Source of the DNA: Pseudomonadota bacterium
Lineage (GTDB): Bacteria; Pseudomonadota; Gammaproteobacteria; Burkholderiales; Burkholderiaceae_C
Assembly: GCA_023442945.1 (NCBI GenBank)
Contig: JAEZWW010000071.1
Coordinates: forward strand, 33,272-97,271
Direction: 5' to 3'
DNA: 64,000 bases
Position numbers and translations under genes: made by a program. A model generated the notes under the pieces. It searched no databases. It saw only the letters and a program-made list of their open reading frames with translations, and was not told where the DNA came from. This document shows positions 35,239 through 44,225 of the stretch, one piece after another; positions within the stretch are counted from its first letter, which is position 1; each line of letters opens with the position of its first letter.

Positions 35239-35805
35239 TCAGCGTGGCGCCTCGTGGACTTGCCGCCGTCGGTGGAATGCGGTGGTTTCACGTGTAACCG
35301 ATTCGTACACATGTTCCAAGCGTTCCAACGCACTGGTCGCTGCCGCGGCGGCACCGCCAAACCCTTCCACGCCGCCAAGCGCCGCCAACAGGAGTTTCTC
35401 TCGCAGCACGGCGTAGTCCTCGCACACCTGAAAGCCCTGGGGTGTGCCCTCGTAGAAAACGCCTTTCGGGCCGCTGCCGGTCTTGGCGATCAGCCCGGCC
35501 CTGAGCAATTTGCGCAAGCCGTACTGCAGGTTCGGAGTGTCCTGCCGGTTGGTCAACTGCATGAGATCGCGAATGGTTTTCGGGCGCTCATGCATGCAAA
35601 CGACGTGGAGCAGGGCGTTTTCCGTGCCGGACAGCTGCGTGCCAGTGACGGCATGGACGCATTCGGTCTGCCACCGCAAAAACGACTCGTAGCTGCGCAT
35701 GAGCGCGTACTCCAGGTCGGTCAGCGCCACGCCAAGGTCGGTGCGGGCCAGGTGCCATCGGTGCGCGTCCGCGTCGTTACGTGTGTCGGATTCGGTGAGG
35801 CTCAT
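35239..35805 (-). CDS. MarR-like winged-helix transcriptional regulator
   Basis: DNA-binding regulator of 188 residues with a MarR-type winged helix: LSGTENALLHVVCMHERPKTIRDLMQLTNRQDTPNLQYGLRKLLRAGLIAKTGSG (about 58-112), flanked by helical parts for dimerisation. It is divergent from the monooxygenase and reductase genes and precedes the cyclase/Ior operon, whose start carries an 18-bp palindrome of MarR-operator type. I infer that it represses that operon and responds to an aromatic acid or CoA ester. Ligand and operator assignment are unproven. Confidence 0.8.
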   Translation of the reverse strand: MSLTESDTRNDADAHRWHLARTDLGVALTDLEYALMRSYESFLRWQTECVHAVTGTQLSGTENALLHVVCMHERPKTIRDLMQLTNRQDTPNLQYGLRKLLRAGLIAKTGSGPKGVFYEGTPQGFQVCEDYAVLREKLLLAALGGVEGFGGAAAAATSALERLEHVYESVTRETTAFHRRRQVHEAPR

Positions 35806-35964
35806 CAGCGGCTTCTTGGGTACTTGGGTGAGTTATCTGCGCGGATGACGGCACGAAAAATTTGTCATTCACGCCCACGCGCCATGGTAGGAAACTATCA
35901 CAAACATAGCAAGCATCGCCCAACCTGCCTGCGCAAAGCAGCGTTTTTTTCTCAAGGAGCCATC

Positions 35965-37060
35965 CTGAGTACAGGAGACAGTATTCACCCGTTCTTTCGG
36001 CACGACCGGTTTTTGCTTGCGACTTTTGCGTCCAACTGCTCAGGAAGGATGACGGTGTCCAAGCTGCCCGATGGCTGGGTGGCCACGGTCGACAACAACA
36101 TCCGGCTGGCCAAACTGCTGGACGATGCGGGCATCGACTTCATGCTGCCGATTGCGCGCTGGATCGGCTATGGCGGGGAAACGGATTTTCATGGCACCGT
36201 GCTTGAAACCATGACCTGGGCCGCCATCATGCTCGCGCACACCCAGCGCTTGACTGTTTTGCCACGGTACACACCGCCGCGAACCACCCGGTGGTGTTTG
36301 CCAAGCAGCTGGCGACGCTGTCGGAAGCCACCAACGGGCGGGTCGGACTAAACGTCGTGGCGGGCTGCAATCAGCTGGAGTACGAAGCGCTCGGCCTGAC
36401 GCTCCCAGACGACCATGAAACCCGCTACGCTTACGCTCAGGAATGGTTTGATTTCGTGCGCAGGCTTTGGTCAGAACGCGAGAGGTTCGACTGGAGGGGC
36501 CAATATTTCCAGACGCGCGGCAGCTATGGCTTGCCCCATCCCGTCTGGATGCCGCCGGTAGTCAATGCGGCCGGGTCGGCACAGGGCCGGGGGTTCGCCA
36601 CCGACAACGCCATTTTCTTTTCACGCCCGCGATCGACCTGGCACGTTCGATCGAGGAAATCGGCGAACTCAAAGCGCAGGCGAATCAGAAGGGTCGACGG
36701 GTCGACGTGCTCACGTTTTCGCACGTTGTTTGCCGGCCCACAGAGGCCGAGGCCAAGGCGGAACTCCAGCGTCAGCTCGACAACGCTGACTGGGGTGCGG
36801 TGGACAACTTGGTGCGCCTGCAGTTCGCACACGCACGGAGTTTCCCACACGACCTTCTGTCATTGATCCGAGAGCGCATGGCCACCGGCCACAGCGGTTT
36901 TCCGCTGGTGGGCACGCCGGAGCAGGTGGCTGAAGGCGTTGGTGCGCTGCACGCGGCCGGCTTTCGCGGAACGACGCTGTCGTTTCTCGACTACGTTGAG
37001 GAGTTTCCCTATTTTCGCGACCAGGTCATGCCACTGCTCGCGCAACGTGGGCTTCGCTGA
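35965..37060 (+). pseudogene. LLM-class flavin-dependent monooxygenase, frameshifted
   Basis: Luciferase-like FMN monooxygenase fragments spread over three frames. Frame 1 has HDRFLLATFASNCSGRMTV and LLDDAGIDFMLPIARWIGYG, up to AHTQRLTV; frame 2 continues with ATVHTAANHPVVFAKQLATL to ATDNAIFF; frame 3 has TPAIDLARSIEEIGELKAQ to the stop. Both breaks are at TTTT runs (36257-36260 and 36618-36621) where one extra T restores the frame. No ATG starts it; a CTG at 35965 with AAGGAG five bases before would give MSTGDSIHPFFRHDR. Either a decaying gene or two homopolymer errors in the sequence. It pairs with the flavin reductase two bases downstream. Confidence 0.8.
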
Positions 37061-37062
37061 GC

Positions 37063-37593
37063 ATGGTGGTGCAGCACCCGTTGGTCGCTCCAACCGCGTC
37101 CCGACTGATGGATGGTTTTCGCCAGGCCATGCGTGGGTATGTGGGCTCGGTCAATGTCCTGACGGTAGAAGGGGAAAGCGGCCGCACGGGTTGTGTTGCC
37201 ACCTCGGTGAGCTCTTTCAGCATGACTCCGCCGTGTCTGGTTTTCAGCTTGGCGCACGGCAGTTCCACCGCCCGCGCGCTCCGCGTTGGGCGGCCGCTGG
37301 GCGTCAATCTGCTTGCGCCCATGCAGCAAGCCACCGCGGCGTGTTTTGCGGGTGCGACTGGTGTCACGGGCGAACACCGTTTCGAAGAAGACGGCTGGGT
37401 GCAGGCCGGTAACGGCGCTTGGGTCCTGTCGACAGCTCCGTGCGGGATGGCCTGCACCGTCGATGAGGTCTGGCTGCGCCATGCACACCTGCTGGTGCTC
37501 GCGCGCGTCGACGCCGTGGCGTTGCGCAGCACGGCGCCAGCGGTTCCGCTGATGTACTGGTCCGCGGGCTATCGACAGGCCGACTGGCGTTGA
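37063..37593 (+). CDS. Flavin reductase family protein
   Basis: NAD(P)H:FMN/FAD oxidoreductase of 176 residues, the small component that supplies reduced flavin to a two-component monooxygenase. It has the family features GYVGSVNVLTVEGESGRTGCVATSVSSFSMTPPCLVFSL and NLLAPMQQATAACFAG. It begins two bases after the monooxygenase stop, so the pair should work together if the monooxygenase is intact. There is a GCAT spacer and no strong ribosome-binding site, consistent with coupling. Confidence 0.85.
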   Translation: MVVQHPLVAPTASRLMDGFRQAMRGYVGSVNVLTVEGESGRTGCVATSVSSFSMTPPCLVFSLAHGSSTARALRVGRPLGVNLLAPMQQATAACFAGATGVTGEHRFEEDGWVQAGNGAWVLSTAPCGMACTVDEVWLRHAHLLVLARVDAVALRSTAPAVPLMYWSAGYRQADWR

Positions 37594-37773
37594 TTCGGTA
37601 TGGCTCACTTCAGCAGAACACCCCCTCGGCCCACAACCGGCTTGCGGAGCTTTGCTGGGCGTCGTTTCCCGCAGAGGAGACTAAGCCTCATCTCTTTTTT
37701 CGCGCAGTGCCATCCTGCTTATGGGACGAGGCCGCTTGAATTTGCGCTACAGGCTTTGACGAAGCCACCCGGA

Positions 37774-37791
37774 TTGTTTAAGCTTAAACAA
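37774..37791. promoter_or_regulatory. Perfect 18-bp palindrome, likely MarR-family operator
   Basis: TTGTTTAAGCTTAAACAA reads the same on both strands. It ends 17 bases before the cyclase ATG and just before its AGGAG ribosome-binding site, a position where a bound repressor would block transcription. The core TTTAAGCTTAAA resembles operators of MarR-family aromatic-acid regulators as I recall them. Confidence 0.7.
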
Positions 37792-37808
37792 AATACCAGG
37801 AGACAAGC

Positions 37809-38594
37809 ATGACCGTATCGCTCGCCGATTTCGCCGGCGACATCGCCAGTGGTGCCTTGCGCATCGTGGACCTCACCCAAACGCTTTCTCCCGACTTTCC
37901 TCCGCTGGTATTACCGCCCGAATTCGGGCAGGTCTGGGCGTTCAAGCAAGAGACGATCTCGCGCTACGACGAGAAAGGGCCGGGTTGGTACTGGAACAAC
38001 TTCTCCTGCGGCGAGCACACGGGCACCCACTTTGACGCGCCGGCGCACTGGATCACCGGCAAGGACCACGCCAACAACACCGTCGACACCATCGATCCCA
38101 AGGTCTTCGTCGGCCCGGCCTGCGTGGTGAACGCGAGTGTGGAAGTGGCCGCCAACGCGGACTGGCTGCTGGACGTCCCGTTCCTAGAGGCCTGGGAGGC
38201 GAAGCATGGGCCCATCCCGGCCGGCGCGTGGGTGGTGTTCCGCACCGACTGGAGCCGCCGCATCACCGACCCAGCGGCTTTCGTCAACCTCAAGGACGAT
38301 GGCGCACACACGCCTGGCCCGACGCAGGCAGCGGTCGAATGGATGATTGGCCGCGATGTGCGGGGCTTTGCGGTCGAGACCATCAACACCGACGCTGGGC
38401 AAAGCTACGCCTGGCCGGTCGGCTACCCCTGCCACACCCTGATGCACGGGGCCAACAAATACGGCCTGCAGTGCCTAACCAATGTCGACCAACTGCCGCC
38501 CACCGGCGCGGTGATCCTGGCAGCGCCGCTCAAGATAAAGGGCGGCTCGGGCTCGCCGCTGCGTGTGCTGGCCCTGGTGCCGCAGGCCGCCTGA
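37809..38594 (+). CDS. Cyclase/kynurenine-formamidase-like hydrolase
   Basis: Metal-dependent hydrolase of the PF04199 cyclase family, 261 residues. The metal motif HTGTHFDAPAHW (about 75-86) is complete, and a second conserved His/Asp set lies in DDGAHTPGPTQAAVEWM. AGGAG seven bases before the ATG is a strong ribosome-binding site. As first gene of the Ior operon it probably acts on the same substrate series, for instance opening an amide or lactone before oxidation. The precise substrate is unknown. Confidence 0.85.
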   Translation: MTVSLADFAGDIASGALRIVDLTQTLSPDFPPLVLPPEFGQVWAFKQETISRYDEKGPGWYWNNFSCGEHTGTHFDAPAHWITGKDHANNTVDTIDPKVFVGPACVVNASVEVAANADWLLDVPFLEAWEAKHGPIPAGAWVVFRTDWSRRITDPAAFVNLKDDGAHTPGPTQAAVEWMIGRDVRGFAVETINTDAGQSYAWPVGYPCHTLMHGANKYGLQCLTNVDQLPPTGAVILAAPLKIKGGSGSPLRVLALVPQAA

Positions 38595-38618
38595 TTCCCT
38601 TTCCAAGGAGTTCACCGT

Positions 38619-40838
38619 ATGGCCGAGCGTTCCTTTGCGAAGGAAGTTGAGCAGTTGCGCGTGCCGGCGGGCACCGAGTTTCGGGGCGAAGGGATCCTGG
38701 CCGTCACCAAGGCCTTGCTGGAGTGCGGCGTCGGCTACGTCACCGGCTATCAGGGTTCGCCCATTTCGCACCTGATGGACGTGCTGTCCGATGCGCAGCC
38801 CATCCTGCGCGAGCTGGGCGTGTACTTCGAGCCCGCAGCCAGCGAAGCGGCGGCGGCAGCAGCACTGTCCGCCTCGGTCAACTACCCGGTGCGTGGGGCC
38901 GTGACCTGGAAGTCCACGGTGGGTACCAACGTGGCTTCGGACGCGCTGGCCAACCTGGCGTCCGGTGGCGTGACCGGCGGCTCGCTCATCATCGTGGGCG
39001 AGGACTACGGCGAAGGCTCGTCCATCATGCAGGAGCGCACCCATGCCTTTGCCATGAAGTCGCAGATGTGGCTGCTGGACCCCAAGCCGCATTTGCCGTC
39101 CATCGTGAAGGCCGTGCACGACGGCTTTGCGCTGTCCGAAGCCAGCCAGACGCCCGTGATGCTGGAGCTGCGCATCCGCTCCTGCCACTTGCATGGCAAG
39201 TTCATCACGCAGGAAAACCGCCGGCCGACCTTCAGCCTGAAGCAAGCATTGGAGCAGCCGCGTCGCGACGTCAACCGCATTGTGTTGCCGCCCGCATCGT
39301 TCCTGCACGAGCGCGAGAAGATCGAACAGCGCTGGCCCGCCGCCGTGCGCTACATCGCCGAGCACCAGCTCAACGAATTCGTGCCGGGCGATCTGGAGCA
39401 CATCGGCATTGTGCTGCTGGGCGGGATGAGCAACAACGTGCAGCGCGCGCTGCATTTGCTCGACATGGCCGACCTGTTTGGTACCAGCCGCGTGCCGCAG
39501 TACATCCTGAACGTGGCCTACCCGCTGGTCGAAGAAGAGGTGCTGCGCTTTTGCCGGGGCAAGCGCGCCGTGTTGGTGGTGGAAGAAGGCCAGCCCGACT
39601 ACCACGAGCAGCACCTCAACACCATCTTGCGCCGCCACGGGGTCAACACGGTGGTGCACGGCAAAGACAAGCTGCCCATGGGCGGCGACTACACCGTCAA
39701 CGTCCTGCGGCAGGGACTCAAGGCCTTCTTCGCCTTGCACCACCCGGCTGCGGTGGCGGTGCCCGTGCCGATCGGCATGCCGACCACGTCGGCGGCTGCG
39801 GCCAAGCCGGCTGCGCCCGCGGCGCCGGCCGCCGTGTCGGCGCTGTTGCCGCCTCGCCCGCCTGGTCTGTGCGTGGGCTGTCCGGAGCGGCCCATCTTCT
39901 CGTCGCTGAAACTGGTGGAGCGCGAGTTGGGCGAACACCACGTATCGGCCGACATCGGTTGCCACCTGTTTTCGATCATGCCGCCGTTCAACATCGGGGC
40001 GACCACCATGGGATACGGTCTGGGTGCCAGCAGCGCGTCGGCCTTCAACGCGGGAGGGCAGTTGGGCGCCGGCAAGAAGGCGATTGCCTTCATGGGCGAT
40101 GGTGGCTTCTGGCACAACGGCTTGACGTCGGGCATCGGCAACGCGGTGTTCAACCAGCACGACAACGTGTTCGTGATCGTCGACAACAACTATTCCGCGG
40201 CCACGGGCGGCCAGGACATCCCTTCGTCGCGCAACACCAACCCCAACCGCAGCACCATGCACCCGATCGAGCGCGCCGTGCGCGGCGTGGGCGTGCAATG
40301 GGCGCGCACCCTGCCACGCACCTACGACGTGACAGCCATGCGCGACACGATGCGCGAGGCGCTGACCAGCACCGCGCCGGGGCCCAAGGTCATCATCGCG
40401 CAAAGCGAATGCATGCTGAATCGCCAGCGCCGCGAGAAGCCACAAGCGGCAGCAGCTATCAAAAAGGGAGAGCGCGTGGTCAAGGAGCGCTTCGGCGTGG
40501 ACGTTGCCGTGTGCTCGGGCGACCACGCCTGCATGCGGGTATCCGGCTGCCCCAGTTTGACGCTGGCGCCCAGCGGCGATGCGCTCAAACCCGACCCGGT
40601 CGCGCACGTCGACGAGCATTGCGTGGCCTGCGGCCACTGCGGTGAAGTGGCCGACGCGGCCGTGCTGTGCCCGTCCTTCTACAAGGCGCAGAAGGTGCAC
40701 AACCCCACCGCGGGCGACCGTTGGTTGGCGTCCTGGCGGCGCGGCGTCATCGGCTGGTTGCGCCGTGGCAGCGAACGCGAGCAGGCCCAGCGCCAGCTGC
40801 ACGCCCCCAGCCAGGCCAGCGCCGGGGCCGCACCATGA
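38619..40838 (+). CDS. iorA: Indolepyruvate ferredoxin oxidoreductase, alpha-type subunit
   Basis: Thiamine-diphosphate 2-oxoacid:ferredoxin oxidoreductase, oxidatively decarboxylating aryl-pyruvates to aryl-acetyl-CoA. The 739 residues hold the pyrimidine domain (GYVTGYQGSPISHLMDVL), a C-terminal TPP domain (CVGCPERPIFSSL; GDGGFWHNGLTSGIGNAV; VDNNYSAATGG) and one ferredoxin-like cysteine set near the end (CVACGHCGEVADAAVLCP), reduced compared with archaeal IorA. AAGGAG precedes the ATG. Its stop overlaps the next start. A short stretch at 40436-40475 resembles the dispersed repeat but encodes family-like sequence. Confidence 0.92.
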   Translation: MAERSFAKEVEQLRVPAGTEFRGEGILAVTKALLECGVGYVTGYQGSPISHLMDVLSDAQPILRELGVYFEPAASEAAAAAALSASVNYPVRGAVTWKSTVGTNVASDALANLASGGVTGGSLIIVGEDYGEGSSIMQERTHAFAMKSQMWLLDPKPHLPSIVKAVHDGFALSEASQTPVMLELRIRSCHLHGKFITQENRRPTFSLKQALEQPRRDVNRIVLPPASFLHEREKIEQRWPAAVRYIAEHQLNEFVPGDLEHIGIVLLGGMSNNVQRALHLLDMADLFGTSRVPQYILNVAYPLVEEEVLRFCRGKRAVLVVEEGQPDYHEQHLNTILRRHGVNTVVHGKDKLPMGGDYTVNVLRQGLKAFFALHHPAAVAVPVPIGMPTTSAAAAKPAAPAAPAAVSALLPPRPPGLCVGCPERPIFSSLKLVERELGEHHVSADIGCHLFSIMPPFNIGATTMGYGLGASSASAFNAGGQLGAGKKAIAFMGDGGFWHNGLTSGIGNAVFNQHDNVFVIVDNNYSAATGGQDIPSSRNTNPNRSTMHPIERAVRGVGVQWARTLPRTYDVTAMRDTMREALTSTAPGPKVIIAQSECMLNRQRREKPQAAAAIKKGERVVKERFGVDVAVCSGDHACMRVSGCPSLTLAPSGDALKPDPVAHVDEHCVACGHCGEVADAAVLCPSFYKAQKVHNPTAGDRWLASWRRGVIGWLRRGSEREQAQRQLHAPSQASAGAAP

Positions 40839-42382
40839 AGCCGCGCCTGATCAGCATCGCCGTGCTGGCATTGGGCGGGCAGGGCGGCGGCGTACTGGTC
40901 GACTGGATCGTCGATTTGGCCGAGCACGCGGGTTGGACGGCGCAGGCCACCTCGGTCGCGGGCGTCGCCCAGCGCACCGGCGCCACCATCTATTACATCG
41001 AACTGGCCGAGCCCACGCCTGGGCGTGAACCCGTGCTGGCGCTGATGCCCGTGCCCGGCGAAGTCGACATCCTGATCGCCGCCGAGCTGATGGAAGCGGG
41101 CCGCTCGGTCGAGCGCGGCTTTGTCACGCCCGACCGCACCACCGTCATCACCAGCAGCCACCGCACTTACGCTGTGCAGGAAAAGATGGCGCCCGGCAAC
41201 GGCACGGCCGACAGCCAGGCGGTGCTGGCGGCGGTGCAGGCGGCGGCCCAGCGCGTCGTCGCTGACGACATGCAGGCCCTGGCCGTGCGCAACGGCAGCG
41301 TGATCTCGGCCTGCCTGTTTGGCGCATTGGCCGGCAGCGGCGTGCTGCCTTTTGCTGAAGCGGATTTCGAAGCCGTGGTCGAACGCAGCGGCGTCGGCGT
41401 GAAGCCCAGCCTGGCCGCCATGCGCGCCGCCGCGCAACTGGCACGCGAGCAGCAGGCACTGCCCACGCTGGACAACCCGGCCGACGCGATGCAGACCGCC
41501 CCCCGCGCGTTGCCCGAGCGCGCGGCGCACGCCGCCTTGAACGCGCTGGTCGAACGGGTGCGCCGCGACTTTCCCGCGCCCGCGTGGGACTGGCTGGGCG
41601 AAGGCCTGGCGCGTGTGGTCGACTGGCAGGACACCGACTATGGCCGTGAATACCTGGACCGCGTGCGGCCCTTTGCCGACGCGGATGCCGCTGCCAGCGA
41701 CGCCGCGGCCACGCTCACCATCGCCGCAGCTCGCTGGATCGCCGTCGCCATGGCCTACGATGACGTGATCCGCGTGGCCGACCTCAAAACCCGGGCCACG
41801 CGCGATGCGCGCGTGCGCGGCGAGGTCGGCGCCCAGGCCGACGACGTGTTGGGGCTCGAAGAGTTTTTTCACCCGCGCCTGGAAGAGGTGCTGGGCCTGT
41901 TGCCCGAGCGCTGGGCGCAGCGCATCGAGGCCAGCGCGTGGCTGCGCGGCGCGCTGGAGCGCAAGCTGACGCACGGTCGCCGGATCCGCACGCACACGAT
42001 AGGCGGCTTTCTGCAGCTGCGCGTGGCCGCGGGCCTGCGCCGCTGGCGCCGTGGCAGTCGGCGCCATGCGGCCGAAGCCGTCCACCTGCAGCAGTGGTTG
42101 GACGAAGCCCAGCGCGCCCTGAAGGCCGGTGACCGCGCCCTGGTGGCCGAAATTCTCCATTGCCGCCGCCTCGTCAAGGGCTACAGCGACACCCACGCGC
42201 GCGGGCAGAGCCGCTTTGACCGGTTGATGCACGCCACGCGCCGCCTGGCAGGCCAGCCCGACGCCGCCGCGCGCCTGCGCACACTGCGCGAAGCTGCGCT
42301 GAAAGACGCCGAGGGCCTCGCGCTCGACGCGGCCGAGCGTGCCGTGTTCACCGCAGATACGTTGACGGTCCCGCCGCGCTGA
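40835..42382 (+). CDS. iorB: Indolepyruvate oxidoreductase, beta/gamma-type subunit with C-terminal extension
   Basis: Partner subunit of the preceding gene. The first 190 residues form the 2-oxoacid:acceptor oxidoreductase gamma domain (SIAVLALGGQGGGVLVDWIVD; TSVAGVAQRTGATIYYIE). The remaining 320 residues are a helical extension found in proteobacterial members (DUF6537-like; RWIAVAMAYDDVIRVADLKTRATR), whose role is not known. Total length 515. It is coupled to iorA by an ATGA overlap. Confidence 0.9.
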   Translation: MKPRLISIAVLALGGQGGGVLVDWIVDLAEHAGWTAQATSVAGVAQRTGATIYYIELAEPTPGREPVLALMPVPGEVDILIAAELMEAGRSVERGFVTPDRTTVITSSHRTYAVQEKMAPGNGTADSQAVLAAVQAAAQRVVADDMQALAVRNGSVISACLFGALAGSGVLPFAEADFEAVVERSGVGVKPSLAAMRAAAQLAREQQALPTLDNPADAMQTAPRALPERAAHAALNALVERVRRDFPAPAWDWLGEGLARVVDWQDTDYGREYLDRVRPFADADAAASDAAATLTIAAARWIAVAMAYDDVIRVADLKTRATRDARVRGEVGAQADDVLGLEEFFHPRLEEVLGLLPERWAQRIEASAWLRGALERKLTHGRRIRTHTIGGFLQLRVAAGLRRWRRGSRRHAAEAVHLQQWLDEAQRALKAGDRALVAEILHCRRLVKGYSDTHARGQSRFDRLMHATRRLAGQPDAAARLRTLREAALKDAEGLALDAAERAVFTADTLTVPPR

Positions 42383-42433
42383 CGCGCCTCGCTTGGCCTG
42401 TCCCCCTTTGTTGACCCTGAGCCTGGAGTTCGC

Positions 42434-43423
42434 ATGACCCTGCCCAACCGTCGCAGCGCAGCGGTGCGCCTGTCCGCCCTGGCGGCCCAGATCGCGGTGC
42501 CCTGCCTGCCTTTGCGCGCGCAGCCGCGCGCCTGGCCAACGCGGCCGGTGCGCTTTGTCGTCGCGTTTCCGCCTGGCGGTTTGGCGGACGTGATGATGCG
42601 CGCCATCCAGCCCGCCTTGTCGCAGGCGCTGGGCCAGCCCGTGGTGATCGACAACCGCGGCGGCGCCGGCGGCAACGTGGCCGGCGTCGAAATGCTGCGC
42701 GCTAAGGACGACCACACCTTTCTGGTCACCGTCAGCACGACCGAATCGGTCAACCCCTCGATGTTCAGCGCCATGCCGTTCGATCCGGCCAAGCAGTTGC
42801 AGCACATCGCCTTGCTGGCCAACAGCCAGCTGTTTCTGATCACCCGCCCCACGTTGCCGCCCAACGACCTGAAGGCCTTCGTGGCCTACGCCAAGGCGCA
42901 CCCCGGAAAAATGAGCTACGGCTCGGCCGGCACGGGCACCACGCCGCACATTGGCGGCGAGCTGTTCAAGCAGGGCGCGGGCATCTTCGCCACGCACATT
43001 CCGTACCGCGGCGCGGCGCCCGCCATTCAGGACGTGATGGCGGGGCAGATCGACTTTGCCTTTGCGCCGGGGACGGTGTTCCCGATGGTCAAGACCGGCA
43101 AGCTCAAGCTGTTGGCGGTGGCCAGCAAGGCGCGCACGCCCAATTACCCCAGTGCGCCGACCTTCACCGAAAACGGCATTCCCGACGTGTTCGCCGACAC
43201 TTTGTTCGGGGTGTACGGGCCTGCCGGCATGCCGGCCGAAGTCGTGGCGCAGCTGAACCGCGAGATCAACCGCCAGTTGTCCGAGCCCGCCATCCGCACC
43301 AAGTTCGCCGAGATGGGCGCCGACGCCACGCCGATCTCGCCTGAGCAGTTCAAGGCGCTGGTGCGCGCCGAGACCGACTTGTTCAGCCGCATCGTCAAGG
43401 CGCGATCGATCAAGGCCGAATGA
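42434..43423 (+). CDS. Bug-family tripartite tricarboxylate transporter substrate-binding protein
   Basis: Periplasmic solute-binding protein of the Bug/TctC family, 329 residues, with an N-terminal signal sequence (about 1-30). It has the family hallmarks WPTRPVRFVVAFPPGGLADVMMRAIQP, VIDNRGGAGGNVAGVEM and the beta-strand loop MSYGSAGTGTTPHIGGELFK. No TctA/TctB membrane subunits are nearby, which is common for Bug proteins. As part of the Ior operon it likely brings in an aromatic or related carboxylate. GGAG precedes the ATG. Confidence 0.92.
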   Translation: MTLPNRRSAAVRLSALAAQIAVPCLPLRAQPRAWPTRPVRFVVAFPPGGLADVMMRAIQPALSQALGQPVVIDNRGGAGGNVAGVEMLRAKDDHTFLVTVSTTESVNPSMFSAMPFDPAKQLQHIALLANSQLFLITRPTLPPNDLKAFVAYAKAHPGKMSYGSAGTGTTPHIGGELFKQGAGIFATHIPYRGAAPAIQDVMAGQIDFAFAPGTVFPMVKTGKLKLLAVASKARTPNYPSAPTFTENGIPDVFADTLFGVYGPAGMPAEVVAQLNREINRQLSEPAIRTKFAEMGADATPISPEQFKALVRAETDLFSRIVKARSIKAE

Positions 43424-43905
43424 GCGCGGCTGCCATGGTGCGAGCCGACTGGCGGCCCGATTTCGAGCGCGCGCGCCGGATCCGCTTTTCCGACTGCGAC
43501 CCGGCCGGCATCGTTTTCTACCCGCAGTACTTCGTGATGTTCAACGGGCTGGTCGAAGACTGGTTCACCGAAGGCCTGGGCATCCCGTTCGAGCAGCTGA
43601 TCACCACGCGCCGCACTGGCTTGCCCACGGCGCACCTCAGCGTCGACTTCCGCGCGCCCAGCGCCTTTGGCGAGACCGTCCGCCTGGGCCTCAGCGTGCA
43701 GCGCCTGGGCGGCAAGTCGATCGAGTTGCAGGTGCGCTGCCTAGGGCCAGACGGTGCGGCGCGCATCACGATGCGGCAGGTGCTGGTCACCACCTCGCTG
43801 GCCACGCACCAGGCCATCGCCATTCCGGACGACATCCGCGCGGCGATTGGTGCCGGCAGCGGCCAAGCGGGGCAGGGCACGGGGGCTTCGCCAGGCGCCT
43901 GTTGA
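43420..43905 (+). CDS. 4-Hydroxybenzoyl-CoA-type acyl-CoA thioesterase
   Basis: Hotdog-fold thioesterase, 161 residues. The active-site stretch RIRFSDCDPAGIVFYPQYFVMFNGLVEDWF is the 4HBT signature with the catalytic Asp. The ATG overlaps the Bug gene stop. In this operon it would free an acid from the aryl-CoA made by the Ior enzyme, or relieve CoA trapping. The tail after about residue 150 is low-complexity. Confidence 0.9.
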   Translation: MSAAAMVRADWRPDFERARRIRFSDCDPAGIVFYPQYFVMFNGLVEDWFTEGLGIPFEQLITTRRTGLPTAHLSVDFRAPSAFGETVRLGLSVQRLGGKSIELQVRCLGPDGAARITMRQVLVTTSLATHQAIAIPDDIRAAIGAGSGQAGQGTGASPGAC

Positions 43906-43946
43906 GGCAGCAGGGTCGGGCGTTCGCCTCATGGGCGCGTTGTGCT

Positions 43947-44016
43947 GTTTGCTCCTAAAAGAGAAGCTGGCCGCGCAGGTGGTTATAGGGCTGGCGCCAC
44001 TTTTTTCTATCAAGAC
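43947..44016 (+). repeat. Dispersed repeat copy before the acyl-CoA ligase
   Basis: Forward copy: TTTGCTCCTAAAAGAGAAGC, TGGCCGCGCAGGTGGT, TATAGGGCTGGCGCCACTTTT. It lies in the 320-base gap 43906-44225; the rest of that gap is GC-rich with no gene, and holds GGAGA before the ligase ATG. Confidence 0.8.
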
Positions 44017-44225
44017 GCCTCTGTCCGGGTGACGTGCATCGTCACCTGGGCTGCCCGTGCGCGCCGCGCCTGTCAGCGCCCGCAGCGCTCAGGCCGTCGC
44101 CCAGCCCGTTCGGCCCCTGTCAGACCCCGGCCAGTTTGGCTGGCTATCATCAAATCGAAAGCGCCGCCGGCGTGCCCCGCCTGTCGCTGCGGCGCCCCCG
44201 CCAGACCCATATACAGGAGACCCCC

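Noticed and set aside
44140..44170. CTGGCTATCATCAAATCG as a repeat copy or promoter
   Set aside because: No core motif and no second half; only TATCAT resembles a -10 box, without a matching -35.
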